Assembly (NCBI RefSeq): GCF_016742955.1
Contig: NZ_JABBYC010000004.1
Span: 1 to 64,000 of the forward strand
Length of the DNA stretch: 64,000 nt
Direction of reading: 5' to 3'
DNA from: Myceligenerans indicum
GTDB lineage: Bacteria > Actinomycetota > Actinomycetes > Actinomycetales > Cellulomonadaceae
Position 1 is the first letter of the stretch. Each line of letters starts with the position of its first letter. This document shows positions 41,899 through 50,644 of this stretch, one piece after another. Below the pieces are notes generated by a model. The model worked only from the letters and a program-made list of their open reading frames with translations. It was not told where the DNA came from and ran no database searches. Both the position numbers and the translations under genes were made by a program.

Positions 41899-44523
41899 TC
41901 AGGGCCGGCCGTACGTCGTCGTGCGCTGACGGACCGGCCGGCCGATCCCCGCGGCGATCTCCTCCAGCTCCGCGACCGTCTTGGCCGATCCGTGCTCCGA
42001 GCCGGCCATGCGGGAGATCGTCTCCTCCATCAGGGTGCCGCCCAGGTCGTTCACCCCGGCCCGCAGCATGCGGCGCGTGCCGTCCACCCCGAGCTTCACC
42101 CAGCTCGTCTGGATGTTGTCGATGCGTCCGTGCAGCATGATCCGGGCCATCGCGTGGACCGCCAGGTTGTCGCGAGCGCTCGGCCCGGGGCGTGCCACGC
42201 CCGCGAGGTAGATCGGCGAGCTGTTGTGCACGAACGGCAGCGGTACGAACTCGGTGAACCCGCCGGTCTCGTCCTGGAGGCGGGAGATCACGCGCAGGTG
42301 CTTCACCCAGTGCCGCGGGTGGTCGACGTGCCCGTACATCATCGTCGAGCTGGACCGCAGCCCGACCCGGTGCGCCGTGGAGATGACGTCGATCCACGTG
42401 CTCGTGGGCAGCTTCCCCTTCGTGAGGATCCACCGCACGTCGTCGTCCAGGATCTCCGCGGCCGTGCCCGGGACGGTGTCCAGGCCCGACTCGCGGGCCT
42501 TGATCAGGAAGTCCTCGAAGCTCAGCCCGGTGCGCGAGGCGCCGTTGACGATCTCCATGGGGCTGAACGCGTGCACGTGCATGCCAGGCACCCGCTTCTT
42601 GATCGCACTCACCAGGTCGAAGTACCCCGTGGCGGGCAGCTGCGGGTCGATGCCGCCCTGCATGCACACCTCGGTGGCGCCGAGGTTCCAGGCCTCCTCG
42701 GCCCGCTCCGCGACCTGGTCCAGCGACAGCGAGTACGCGTCGGCGTCGCTGCGGCGCTGGGCGAACGCGCAGAACCGGCACCCCACGTAGCAGACGTTGG
42801 TGAAGTTGATGTTCCGGTTCACCACATAGGTGACGTCGTCGCCGACGGTCTCGTGCCGCAGGTGGTCGGCGAGCTCGCACACGCGGTCCAGCAGCTCGCC
42901 CTCGGCGGTCATGAGGGTCAGCGCGTGCTCGTCGGACAGCCCACCCGGATCCCGCTCGGCCGCTGCCAGTGCGGCCCTCCCCTCGGCACCGATCGCGGCG
43001 CCGCCCGCGGCCGGCTCCGCCGTCGCCTCGGTGCCGGCCACGACGTCCTCGATGGTGGTCGCGTTTCCATCATCCAAGACGTCGTGGTCGACGGCCGGGG
43101 GTGCCTCGTTGCGGTGGGCCACCTCGTCGCGGAGGCCCTGCCAGTCGCCGTAGACCGCGTCGAAGTCCGTGCGGCGGTCCGCTGTCCGGCCCTCCGTGTC
43201 GACCGTCTCGTGCAGGTCCGTGCGGCCCGCAGCGGTGAAGCCGTCGTCGGGCTCCTGCCAGGGGATGCCGGACGGCTTGACGCCCGGCCGCGCCAGGCCG
43301 TCGTCGTCGGCCAGGGCTGCGACGTGGGCGCTGACCCGCGGGTCCAGCCACGGCTCGCCCTGGAGCACGTACTGCGGGTGGACCGTGAGGCGCGGGCGCA
43401 GGGTGAAGCCGTGCGCCTCGACCGTCTCGCGCAGGCGGTCCAGCGAGGGCCAGGGGCGTTCCGGGTTGACGTGATCGGGGGTGAGCGGCGAGACGCCGCC
43501 CCAGTCGTCGATGCCGGCGTCCAGCAGGGCGGTGCACTCGGCCAGGTCGACGAGGTTCGGCGGCGCCTGGATGCGCGCCTTGGGGCCGAGCACGACGCGG
43601 GTGACCGCGATGGCGGCGCGGTACTCGTCGAGCGGGAGGTCGTCGGTGTGCCGCATCGCCGTGTCCGGCTTGGCCCGGAAGTTCTGGACGATGGTCTCCT
43701 GGAGCGCGCCGTAGCGGCGCAGGTTCGTACGCAGCGCGAAGATCGTCTCGGCGCGCTCGGTGAGGGTCTCGCCGATGCCGACCAGCAGGCCGGACGTGAA
43801 CGGGATCGAGAGCCGCCCGGCGTCCTCCAGGACGCGGAGCCGCACCTGCGGGTCCTTGTCCGGTGAGCCGTAGTGCGCCAGGCCCTTGGTCTCGTGCAGC
43901 CGCCGGGAGGTGGTCTCCAGCATCATTCCCATGGACGGCGCCACCGGCTTGAGCCGGTTCAGCTCCTCCCAGCTCATCACCCCGGGGTTGAGATGGGGGA
44001 GCAGGCCGGTCTCCTCCAGGACCCGCACGGCCATCGCGCGGACGTAGGCCAGCGTGGAGTCGTAGCCCCGCGAGTCGAGCCACTGCCGGGCCTCGGGCCA
44101 GCGGTCCTCCGGGCGGTCGCCGAGCGTGAAGAGCGCCTCCAGACAGCCCAGCTCCGCGCCCTGCGCGGCGATGGCCAGGATCTCGTCCGGCGACAGGTAC
44201 GGTTCGCGTCCCTCGCGGGCGGCCTGGCCGGGCGTCTCCACGAAGGTGCAGTAGTGGCAGCGGTCGCGGCACAGGCGGGTGACGGGGATGAAGACCTTCG
44301 GCGAGTAGGTGGTCGTTCCGGGGCGCCCTGCCTCCACGAGGCCGGCGTCCCGGACGCGGGCCGCGACCGTGCACAGCCGGTCCAGCTCCTCGCCCGTGGC
44401 GGCAAGCAGCGCGGCGGTCTCCTCCACGTCCAGCGCGACGCCCCTCTCGGCGCGTGCGAGGGCGCGGCTGGTCTGCCGTGGTGTCGGGGCTGCGGGGGTC
44501 TCGGCCACGATCTCGTCGTCCAT
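41899..44523 (-). CDS. fbiC: FO synthase, CofG/CofH fusion (coenzyme F420 biosynthesis)
   Basis: 874 residues from ATG 44523. Two radical-SAM domains: CofG-like with CRDRCHYC (Cys85, 89, 92) and CofH-like with CYVGCRFC (Cys578, 582, 585), joined by an acidic Ala-rich linker near 475-540. Together they make the deazaflavin FO from tyrosine and a pyrimidine intermediate. Full length for the actinobacterial fusion. TAGTGT ends 8 nt before the ATG and no Shine-Dalgarno is seen; an extension to 44562 is possible. Other F420 genes are not in the window, but two F420-type reductases are. Confidence 0.95.
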   Translation of the reverse strand: MDDEIVAETPAAPTPRQTSRALARAERGVALDVEETAALLAATGEELDRLCTVAARVRDAGLVEAGRPGTTTYSPKVFIPVTRLCRDRCHYCTFVETPGQAAREGREPYLSPDEILAIAAQGAELGCLEALFTLGDRPEDRWPEARQWLDSRGYDSTLAYVRAMAVRVLEETGLLPHLNPGVMSWEELNRLKPVAPSMGMMLETTSRRLHETKGLAHYGSPDKDPQVRLRVLEDAGRLSIPFTSGLLVGIGETLTERAETIFALRTNLRRYGALQETIVQNFRAKPDTAMRHTDDLPLDEYRAAIAVTRVVLGPKARIQAPPNLVDLAECTALLDAGIDDWGGVSPLTPDHVNPERPWPSLDRLRETVEAHGFTLRPRLTVHPQYVLQGEPWLDPRVSAHVAALADDDGLARPGVKPSGIPWQEPDDGFTAAGRTDLHETVDTEGRTADRRTDFDAVYGDWQGLRDEVAHRNEAPPAVDHDVLDDGNATTIEDVVAGTEATAEPAAGGAAIGAEGRAALAAAERDPGGLSDEHALTLMTAEGELLDRVCELADHLRHETVGDDVTYVVNRNINFTNVCYVGCRFCAFAQRRSDADAYSLSLDQVAERAEEAWNLGATEVCMQGGIDPQLPATGYFDLVSAIKKRVPGMHVHAFSPMEIVNGASRTGLSFEDFLIKARESGLDTVPGTAAEILDDDVRWILTKGKLPTSTWIDVISTAHRVGLRSSSTMMYGHVDHPRHWVKHLRVISRLQDETGGFTEFVPLPFVHNSSPIYLAGVARPGPSARDNLAVHAMARIMLHGRIDNIQTSWVKLGVDGTRRMLRAGVNDLGGTLMEETISRMAGSEHGSAKTVAELEEIAAGIGRPVRQRTTTYGRP

Positions 44524-44598
44524 GGTCAGACACACTAAGCGCTCGGCCGGAGGAACGGACACAGGTTCGCGGGCCGGGCCGGGATCACGCCGGGTGCC

Positions 44599-45816
44599 CT
44601 AGAGGCGGTCGTCCGGCTCCTCCGAACGTTCGCCCGCCGTCGTGCCACGGCGGGCGGTCTCACCGATCCGCTGCGCGAGGACCGGGAAGACCAGCACCGA
44701 CAGCACCCCCGAGAAGACCAGCGCGGCGGCCTGCGCCTTCTCGAGAGCGCCGCCCGCGACGCCCGCCGTCGTGATGACCACGATGAGCGGGAGCCCGGTG
44801 GCGGCCATGGTGGACAGGGCCAGCACCTCACGGCGCGGAAGGACCTGCCGGTGGAACAGGTAGGTGGGAACGCCTCTGACCACCAGGAGGAGCACGAGGA
44901 AGACGGGAATCGTGACCAGGACCCGCGGGTCGGAGAACAGCGACCTGACGTCCAGACCGACTCCGGTGACGACGTAGAAGATCGGGATGAGGAAACCGAA
45001 CCCGATCCCCTCCAGCCGGGACCCCACGATCCGCGTCTCCGTGGCGTCGCTCGACTCGAGGAAGATGTGCACGAGCAGTCCCGCCGTGAACGCGCCGAGC
45101 ACCGGATCGAGCCCCAGCCACTCCGCGATCGCGAACAGCAGGATCACCAGGAAGACGCACAGCCGCACCGCCACCTGGGAGCTCGTCCCCAGCGTGGCGG
45201 TGACGAGACGGCCCAGCCGGGGGCGCCGGGGCTTCCGGGCGATCCAGGCCCCGGCCAGGGCGAGCGCGGTGAACAGGACGAGCACGGCGAGCGTGTGTGC
45301 CGGCCGGCGACCGCTGAGGACGAAGGCGATGGCGAGGATCGGGCCGAACTCGCCGATGGTCCCGACCGCGAGGACGCGGCCACCGAATCGCGTGCCGTCG
45401 AGGCCGGCGTCCTTCACGAGCGGAAGGACCACGCCGAGCGCGGTGGTGGTCAGTGCGAGCCCCACCACGAGACCCGTGTCCGTCCCGCCCACGGCGAGCC
45501 CGAGGGCGAGGCCGATCCCGAGCGAGGTCAGCCAGCTCCACGTCGCGCGCCGTAGAGGCCCTCCGGCGATGCGCCCGACCTCGATCTCGTACCCGGCCAG
45601 GAACATCAGGAACGCGAGTCCGAGATCGCTCAGCGCGTCGACGACGTCCGTCCTCTCCACGAGGCCGAGAAGCGCGGGCCCCAGCAGGACGCCCAGGAGG
45701 ATCTCGAAGACCACCGACGGGACCTTCAGCCACGGCTCGATGCGATCCGCCAGAAAAGGAGCGGTGACGGCGGCAAGCGTGATCAGCGTCAGCATCATCA
45801 AGCTCTGTTCGTCCAC
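44599..45816 (-). CDS. Cation:proton antiporter, CPA2 family
   Basis: 405 residues from GTG 45816 with GGGGGG upstream. Twelve or so hydrophobic helices; typical CPA2 segments include SVVFEILLGVLLGPALLGLV, LAFLMFLAGYEIEV, VLAVGTIGEFGPILAIAF and DPVLGAFTAGLLVHIFLE. No C-terminal TrkA/RCK domain, so it ends right after the membrane part. Exchanges Na+ or K+ for protons. It precedes fbiC on the same strand with a 75-nt gap and may be co-transcribed with it. Confidence 0.9.
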   Translation of the reverse strand: MDEQSLMMLTLITLAAVTAPFLADRIEPWLKVPSVVFEILLGVLLGPALLGLVERTDVVDALSDLGLAFLMFLAGYEIEVGRIAGGPLRRATWSWLTSLGIGLALGLAVGGTDTGLVVGLALTTTALGVVLPLVKDAGLDGTRFGGRVLAVGTIGEFGPILAIAFVLSGRRPAHTLAVLVLFTALALAGAWIARKPRRPRLGRLVTATLGTSSQVAVRLCVFLVILLFAIAEWLGLDPVLGAFTAGLLVHIFLESSDATETRIVGSRLEGIGFGFLIPIFYVVTGVGLDVRSLFSDPRVLVTIPVFLVLLLVVRGVPTYLFHRQVLPRREVLALSTMAATGLPLIVVITTAGVAGGALEKAQAAALVFSGVLSVLVFPVLAQRIGETARRGTTAGERSEEPDDRL

Positions 45817-45880
45817 CGGTTCCCCCCGTCCGCCTGCCCTCAGCATGCTGGCGCCACGGTCTCCCTGCCATCGCAGGGTG

Positions 45881-46414
45881 TCAGGAGGTGGTGGGTCGCG
45901 CGGGTCCCTGCGTGGTCTCCTCGCTGCTGATCTCGGTGGCGCGCAGGCGCAGGGCGGTCCTGGCCCCGAAGATCCGGATCATCGTCGCCTCCCGCTCGGC
46001 GAGGACGGTGTTCGCGACCGGTACCACCTCCGGCCGGTCCACGCGGTAGGTGCGGCCGTCGAACCGCAGGACGGCGGACCCTGCCGCGCGGAGGTTCCGC
46101 AGCCAGTCGGTGCCGGGGCCGTAGGGGAGCATGACGGCGAAGCCGCCGGGCTCGGCACCGGGGCCGATGGGCGTGGCGTACTCGCGGCCGCTCGTGCGGC
46201 CGCGGTGGTACAGCAGTCCCGTCGCGGAGCCCTCCTTGCCGGCGACACGCAGCGGCGCGCGGTTGCCGTAGGACCGGTTGAAGCGCCGCACCGCTCCCAG
46301 GATCCGCGGGTTCTGCGTGCGGATGCCTGTCACCAGGAGCGCCAGCGCCACCGCGGGGACGAGAACCACCACCCCGGCGAGAACCGCGAGCAGGGACAAG
46401 ACGGATGTGGCCAT
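45881..46414 (-). CDS. F420-type nitroreductase family protein with N-terminal membrane anchor
   Basis: 177 residues. An N-terminal hydrophobic helix (VLSLLAVLAGVVVLVPAVAL) precedes a DDN-like split barrel: GLLYHRGRTSGREYATPIG, YGPGTDWLRNLRAAGSAVL, VDRPEVVPV. The family binds deazaflavin F420. Divergent from a TetR gene with a 14-bp palindrome between them, which implies drug or xenobiotic induction. Confidence 0.85.
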   Translation of the reverse strand: MATSVLSLLAVLAGVVVLVPAVALALLVTGIRTQNPRILGAVRRFNRSYGNRAPLRVAGKEGSATGLLYHRGRTSGREYATPIGPGAEPGGFAVMLPYGPGTDWLRNLRAAGSAVLRFDGRTYRVDRPEVVPVANTVLAEREATMIRIFGARTALRLRATEISSEETTQGPARPTTS

Positions 46415-46445
46415 CGTGATCGATCCTCACCTCGAAGTTTATCTT

Positions 46446-46459
46446 GTAAACATGTTTAC
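46446..46459. promoter_or_regulatory. 14-bp palindrome, candidate TetR operator
   Basis: GTAAACATGTTTAC is perfectly self-complementary. It lies 32 nt before the F420-type reductase start and about 60 nt before the TetR start. TTGTAA occurs at its left edge and again 17 nt later, so it overlaps likely -35 elements. Autoregulatory TetR site is the simplest reading. Confidence 0.65.
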
Positions 46460-46518
46460 CTTGTAAGCGTGAGTGTGACAACCCTGGGGAAGGGTGAACG
46501 ATCGGAGAGAATGCGGTC

Positions 46519-47220
46519 GTGACCGAGACACGGAACCGGCGTCGTCCCCTGAACCGCGACCGCGTGCGGGCGGCCGCCGTGGAGGTCGCGGACCGCGAAG
46601 GCTTGAAGGGCGTCACCATGCGGTCCGTCGCCGACCTGCTCGGGGTCGAGGCGATGGCGCTGTACCGGCATGTCTCCGGCAAGAACGACCTGCTCGACTC
46701 CCTCGTGGAGGTCGTCGTCGCCGAGGTCAACGACGCCTGCGACGCGCTCCCCGCGCCTCGGGACCCGGCCGACTGGCGCACCAACCTGCGCCGACGCGTC
46801 CTCACCGCCCGCGCCACGCTGTTGCGGCATCGCTGGGCGCCCGCCCTCATCGCCTCGCACGGCACGATCGGGCCCGCGATGCTGCGCTACTTCGACGAGT
46901 TCGGCTCGATCCTGGTCGACGGCGGGTTCAGCCTCGACCTCGCGCACCACGCCCTGCACACGTTCGGGCCGCGCGCGCTGGGCTTCTCACCCGAACTCTT
47001 CGAGCCGGGGGCCCCGGCGGTGACCGAGGCCGGCGTGGACGAGCAGGCGGCGCTCTCCGACCTGACCGCGCTCTCCGAGACGCTGCCCTTCCTCGCGCGG
47101 ATGGCGCAGCATCTCTCCCACGAGGCGTCCACGACCCTCGGCTGGTGCGACGACCAGGCCGAGTTCGAGTTCGGGCTCGACGTCGTCCTCGACGGCCTGG
47201 AGCGGCGCCTGCGCCGCTGA
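46519..47220 (+). CDS. TetR family transcriptional regulator (TetR_C)
   Basis: 233 residues from GTG 46519. HTH: NRDRVRAAAVEVADREG, VTMRSVADLLGVEAMALYRH, VSGKNDLLDSLVEVVV, the tetracycline-repressor-class arrangement with TetR_C sensor domain. Its last seven residues (ERRLRR plus stop) are encoded by the first of three 27-nt tandem repeats. Likely represses itself and the divergent F420-type reductase. Confidence 0.92.
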   Translation: MTETRNRRRPLNRDRVRAAAVEVADREGLKGVTMRSVADLLGVEAMALYRHVSGKNDLLDSLVEVVVAEVNDACDALPAPRDPADWRTNLRRRVLTARATLLRHRWAPALIASHGTIGPAMLRYFDEFGSILVDGGFSLDLAHHALHTFGPRALGFSPELFEPGAPAVTEAGVDEQAALSDLTALSETLPFLARMAQHLSHEASTTLGWCDDQAEFEFGLDVVLDGLERRLRR

Positions 47221-47271
47221 CACCGGGAGCGGCGCCTGCGCCGCTGACCCCGCGGGCGGCGCCTGCGCCGC
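47202..47271. repeat. Three 27-nt tandem units, each a GC-rich hairpin
   Basis: GCGGCGCCTGCGCCGC, with GCGGCGC/GCGCCGC arms, occurs at 47202-47217, 47229-47244 and 47256-47271, exactly 27 nt apart. The first copy is inside the TetR coding end; the other two are in the gap before the convergent TetR gene. Probably a terminator hairpin that was duplicated in tandem. Confidence 0.85.
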
Positions 47272-47291
47272 TGGCCGAGTCGCTGGTGCCT

Positions 47292-47969
47292 TCACCCTCG
47301 CCGCTGCTCCAGGCCGTCGAGGATGAGGTCGAGCCCGAAGCCGAACTCGTCCGCCCAGTCGTAGCCGGGCTGGAGGTAGTGGTTCGTGGCCATCTCCACC
47401 ATCGCCGGGTACTCGCCGGCTCCCATTCGCTCCAGGATCGGCTCGGCGACGCCGCCGACGGCGTCGGGGCCCTCGAACGGGAGCGACGCCTCCTGCAGGG
47501 CGAAGCCGTAGACGTAGCTGTCGACGAGGGCGTAGGCGTGTGCGGTCAGCTCGGCGGAGAATCCCGAGCGCAGCAGGCATGCGAGGACGCGGTCGTGGTG
47601 TCGCAGGGTCGCGGGCCCGGGGGACGTACGGGACTCCAGCAGGCCGATCGCCCAGCTGTGCTTCCGTAGGACGGCGCGGGCCGAGTGCGCGCTCCGGCGG
47701 ATCTCCTCGCGCCAGTCGCCGTCGGGGTCCGGGGAGTCGATCGCGTCGAAGACGGCGTCGACCAGGGCGTCGAGCAGCTCGTCCTTGCCGGAGACGTAGT
47801 GGTACACGGACATCGGCCGGGCGCCCAGCTCGCTCGCGAGGGAGCGGATGGTGAGCCGCTGGAGCCCCCCGCGGTCGGCGATGTCCAGCGCCGCGTTCAG
47901 AACGCGCTCGCGGGTCAGCCGCTTCCGGGTCGGTGCCGCGGGCGCCGAGGAGCTCGGTGATTCCGTCAT
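47292..47969 (-). CDS. TetR family transcriptional regulator (TetR_C)
   Basis: 225 residues. HTH: TRERVLNAALDIADRGG, LTIRSLASELGARPMSVYHY, VSGKDELLDALVDAVF. Distantly similar in design to the convergent TetR at 46519, with the same Tet-repressor-class layout. Divergent from a DUF4386 membrane protein; paired palindromes in the gap are its likely operators. Confidence 0.92.
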   Translation of the reverse strand: MTESPSSSAPAAPTRKRLTRERVLNAALDIADRGGLQRLTIRSLASELGARPMSVYHYVSGKDELLDALVDAVFDAIDSPDPDGDWREEIRRSAHSARAVLRKHSWAIGLLESRTSPGPATLRHHDRVLACLLRSGFSAELTAHAYALVDSYVYGFALQEASLPFEGPDAVGGVAEPILERMGAGEYPAMVEMATNHYLQPGYDWADEFGFGLDLILDGLEQRRG

Positions 47970-48000
47970 CGTCCTTCTCTCAGGGCTTCACGCAGGTGTT

Positions 48001-48035
48001 CGTACTGTGTACGGTAGCAGTCGTACTAAGTACGA
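48001..48035. promoter_or_regulatory. Paired TetR-type operators in divergent promoter
   Basis: CGTACTGTGTACG (48001-48013) and TCGTACTAAGTACGA (48021-48035, perfect 7-nt arms around one base) share CGTAC/GTACG arms. Their centres are 21 bp apart, two helical turns, so two dimers could bind the same face. Located between the TetR and DUF4386 starts. Confidence 0.68.
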
Positions 48036-48101
48036 AACCTGCGCGCGCTCGGGTACGACGACGCGCGCGGGCCCGCCGTCCACCCGGAGAAGGACTCAGA
48101 C

Positions 48102-48821
48102 ATGACGACCCTGACCACACCACCGCGCCTGGACGGGCGCATGCTCGTTTCCCGGCTGATCGGGGGCTTGTTCCTCGCCGGGTTCCTCACCTACGGGACG
48201 GGCAACGCGCTCGTGAACTCGGTCGCGAGCGGGGAGGACCTCCTCGTCTCGGTGGCCGCGCACGCCACGGTGCTGACGCTCGGCGCCTTCCTGATGCTGC
48301 TCAACACCGCGGTCGACATCGGCAAGGCGATCCTGTTCTTCCCGGTGGTGGAGCAGCACGGCCGGAGGACCGCGCTGGCCTACCTCGCGGCGATGATCAT
48401 CCAGGTGATCCTCATGGCGGTGGGCGCTCTCGCCGTGCTGATGCTGATCCCCCTGGCGCGGGAGACCGCGGCCGCCGGAGACGTGGCCGACGGCTGGGCG
48501 GCCGCCCTCGGGAGCCTGGCTCTCGACGCCAACGCGCTCGGCTACCAGGCAGGTCAGCTGGCCCTGGCCGTCGGCGCCTTCGTCCTGGTGGCGCTGCTCT
48601 ACCGAACCCGTCTGGTGCCGCGCCCGCTTGCCGGTCTCGGCCTGCTCGGCTATGTCGCGCACGCGGCCGGCGCCGCCGCGGAGCTCTTCGGCGTCCCGAT
48701 CAGCCTCGTGCTCCTGATCCCCGGCGGCCTCTTCGAGATCGGACTGGCCGGGTGGCTGCTCGTCAGGGGGTTCGACCCCGGGGCGTACGAAGGGCCGCGC
48801 GAGCAGGCCGCGGTGGCGTGA
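48102..48821 (+). CDS. DUF4386 family membrane protein
   Basis: 239 residues with six hydrophobic segments: RLIGGLFLAGFLTYGTG, AFLMLLNTAVDIGKAILFF, YLAAMIIQVILMAVGAL and GLLGYVAHAAGAAAELFGV fit DUF4386. Function unknown; genes of this family are often controlled by an adjacent TetR, as here. Its stop lies 8 nt before the first copy of a 106-bp direct repeat. Confidence 0.82.
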   Translation: MTTLTTPPRLDGRMLVSRLIGGLFLAGFLTYGTGNALVNSVASGEDLLVSVAAHATVLTLGAFLMLLNTAVDIGKAILFFPVVEQHGRRTALAYLAAMIIQVILMAVGALAVLMLIPLARETAAAGDVADGWAAALGSLALDANALGYQAGQLALAVGAFVLVALLYRTRLVPRPLAGLGLLGYVAHAAGAAAELFGVPISLVLLIPGGLFEIGLAGWLLVRGFDPGAYEGPREQAAVA

Positions 48822-48829
48822 CGACCGCT

Positions 48830-48935
48830 CCGGACATGCCGGAGCCCCGCGAGGGCAGATCCTCGCGGGGCTCCGGCGTCGTGCGCGGTCTGATGTCAGA
48901 AGTCGAAGTCGTCGATGTTGTCGGCGTCGAACACG
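48830..48935. repeat. 106-bp direct repeat, left copy (with gene 3'-end remnant)
   Basis: Identical to 50645-50750 except at 48910 (C versus T). It contains a 17-bp stem hairpin (48838-48877) and, on the minus strand, the last 13 codons and stop of a binding-protein gene, ending NIDDFDF; the intact gene at the right copy ends NIDNFDF. Left neighbour is the DUF4386 gene, right neighbour the HipA-type gene. Confidence 0.95.
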
Positions 48936-48993
48936 GCCCACCCCGCAGGCAGGATGTCTCATGACGAGCATGCATGAGCTGTGGCACGCGTGA

Positions 48994-50247
48994 TCAGTCG
49001 CGGTAGAAGACCGACTCGTTCAGAATCTGGCGGTGCCAGAGCTGCTTCCGGTCGAGTTCGGTCAGGTGTTCCTCGTCGGCCGCCGTCTCCCAGTCCTCCT
49101 CGATCACCGTGACCTGCTTCTCGACGATGTCCTGGGCCTCGGCCCGCGTCAGGTGGTAGATCTCGGCAGCGGCGATGCACGTCGCGAAGCGGGATCTGCG
49201 GTCACCATCGCGCCCGATCGCCAGCGCTTGTGACGTCTCGTTCCCGCTACGCACCTGGGGACACAGGTCATAGGCGGGCGTGAGGGCAAGCGACGACCCA
49301 TCCCAGAACGCGGCATGGTTCCGGGCGTGATCGTCCGTGTTCCCCGTCGCGATGTTGAAGACGATCCTCCGGAAGATCTCGTGCAGAGTCGCCCCCGGTC
49401 GTTCGAACCGTTCTCTCACCAAGTCAGCTAGCTGAGGATATGTCGCATACCGCCCCGTCATCTCGCTGAGCCCAAGCATCGTCAGCAGGGAGACCATCAG
49501 CCGACGCCGTCCACCGCCGGGTCGGTCGAAGCGCTCGACCACCAGGACGTCCTTCCCCGCCGCGCTGACGACCCACGAGCCGGGCACATCGATCCCGACT
49601 CTTCTCGCCAGGTTCATCGCCACGGCCTCAGCTTTCACGACAGGGTACGGATCGGTGGTGGACGAGAACTTGGCGATGAGCCGCCGGTCACCGTCGTCCA
49701 GGAGTGCCTTGGGCCGTGCGCCTCCGATCGACGTTCCGCGGACCAGCGCATCGGCCAGAGCCGGCGGGAGGACTTCGCCGGACTGCAGCCGGTCCACCGC
49801 CCGTACGAGCTCGTCGAGCGTCGCCGCGTGCCCGGCGCTTCGTGGCTGGTACTCCGTCGCCGACGCCTGGAAGTCGAGACCGCCGATCCGGTCCGAACCA
49901 GACTCGAGGAAATACGTCATCGGTGTCAGATCTGCCGTATCGCTCGTTCTGTTCAACCTGCCCAGATGTCGAGCCAGAATGACCCGCTGTCCCCATGAAT
50001 CCGGGCCCGCGTCCGCCAGACAGCCCGCGATGTCCAGCCCGGCGCCGGGTACCTGTCTGCCACGAATCAGTGGGAGCTCCGGCTCATACAGTGAAATCGC
50101 GTCCGTCCGCTCCAGGTAGGACCGACCGTAGGTGAATTCGTGGACCGGACCGCGAGCGTCGATGCGACCCGCGACCACCGGCTCGTCCGCGGCAGGGAGC
50201 CAGATCCAGACGAAAGCGTGGTCTGGTGATGTGTCAGAAGTTGTCAT
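48994..50247 (-). CDS. hipA: HipA family Ser/Thr kinase toxin
   Basis: 417 residues from ATG 50247. HipA N1 region (GRIDARGPVHEFTYGRSYLE), then the HipA_C kinase fold: GTSIGGARPKALLDDG (Gly-rich loop), LIAKFSSTTDPYPVVKAEA (Lys and Glu), FNIATGNTDDHARNHAAF (catalytic Asp/Asn) and LTPAYDLCPQ (DFG-like Asp). HipA toxins phosphorylate aminoacyl-tRNA synthetases or other targets and cause growth arrest. The gene overlaps the upstream HTH antitoxin gene by 14 nt. Composition is lower in GC than the neighbours. Confidence 0.93.
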   Translation of the reverse strand: MTTSDTSPDHAFVWIWLPAADEPVVAGRIDARGPVHEFTYGRSYLERTDAISLYEPELPLIRGRQVPGAGLDIAGCLADAGPDSWGQRVILARHLGRLNRTSDTADLTPMTYFLESGSDRIGGLDFQASATEYQPRSAGHAATLDELVRAVDRLQSGEVLPPALADALVRGTSIGGARPKALLDDGDRRLIAKFSSTTDPYPVVKAEAVAMNLARRVGIDVPGSWVVSAAGKDVLVVERFDRPGGGRRRLMVSLLTMLGLSEMTGRYATYPQLADLVRERFERPGATLHEIFRRIVFNIATGNTDDHARNHAAFWDGSSLALTPAYDLCPQVRSGNETSQALAIGRDGDRRSRFATCIAAAEIYHLTRAEAQDIVEKQVTVIEEDWETAADEEHLTELDRKQLWHRQILNESVFYRD

Positions 50248-50569
50248 CGGCCGGCTCCGTGCGCCTGCGAACCCTGGACGGGAGGAGGGCCAAACGGTCG
50301 CGCGTCCTCGCCCTCACCGCAGGAAGGTCCTGCGGCGGCACGCCGAAGAGGCGCACGCCCGTGAGCACCGCGAGTTCCAGAACCGTGCCGACGGCCACGG
50401 TCGGGACACCGCGCTCGACATTCCGAAGCGTGTTCGGTGAAAGCCCGGCCCGTTCCGCGCACTCTGCTACCGTCCACCCTCGTTCTCGGCGTCCAGCGGC
50501 GATCTGCAGGCCAAGCGTCGCGAGCGCATCGCGGGTTGTCGGTGACAGGGTGTGCGGTCGTCGTGACAT
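50234..50569 (-). CDS. hipB: HipB-like XRE antitoxin/regulator
   Basis: 111 residues. XRE-type HTH: LGLQIAAGRRERGWTVAECA, ERAGLSPNTLRNVERG, VPTVAVGTVLELAVLTGV. The C-terminal tail is Arg-rich then acidic (TEPADDNF). It precedes and overlaps hipA, the usual antitoxin-first order, and should repress the shared promoter and neutralise the kinase. Confidence 0.9.
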   Translation of the reverse strand: MSRRPHTLSPTTRDALATLGLQIAAGRRERGWTVAECAERAGLSPNTLRNVERGVPTVAVGTVLELAVLTGVRLFGVPPQDLPAVRARTRDRLALLPSRVRRRTEPADDNF

Positions 50570-50596
50570 CCATCCCCCAGACGCTCAGTGTAATGA

Positions 50597-50611
50597 CTCT
50601 TAAGCTCTTAA
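50597..50611. promoter_or_regulatory. AT-rich hipBA promoter with CTCTTAA direct repeats
   Basis: CTCTTAA occurs at 50597-50603 and 50605-50611, 8 nt apart (TTAAGAG on the coding strand), in a short AT-rich stretch upstream of the HTH gene. TACACT on the minus strand (about 50592-50587) is a possible -10. The repeats are candidate HipB contacts; classic HipB TATCC-N8-GGATA boxes are not visible. Confidence 0.4.
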
Positions 50612-50644
50612 ACGTCAGTCTACTGAACTCGATCGCGTCGCACG

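Noticed and set aside
48896..48935. Separate small gene at the left 106-bp repeat
   Set aside because: It is only the last 13 codons and stop of a binding-protein gene with no start; best explained as part of the duplication.
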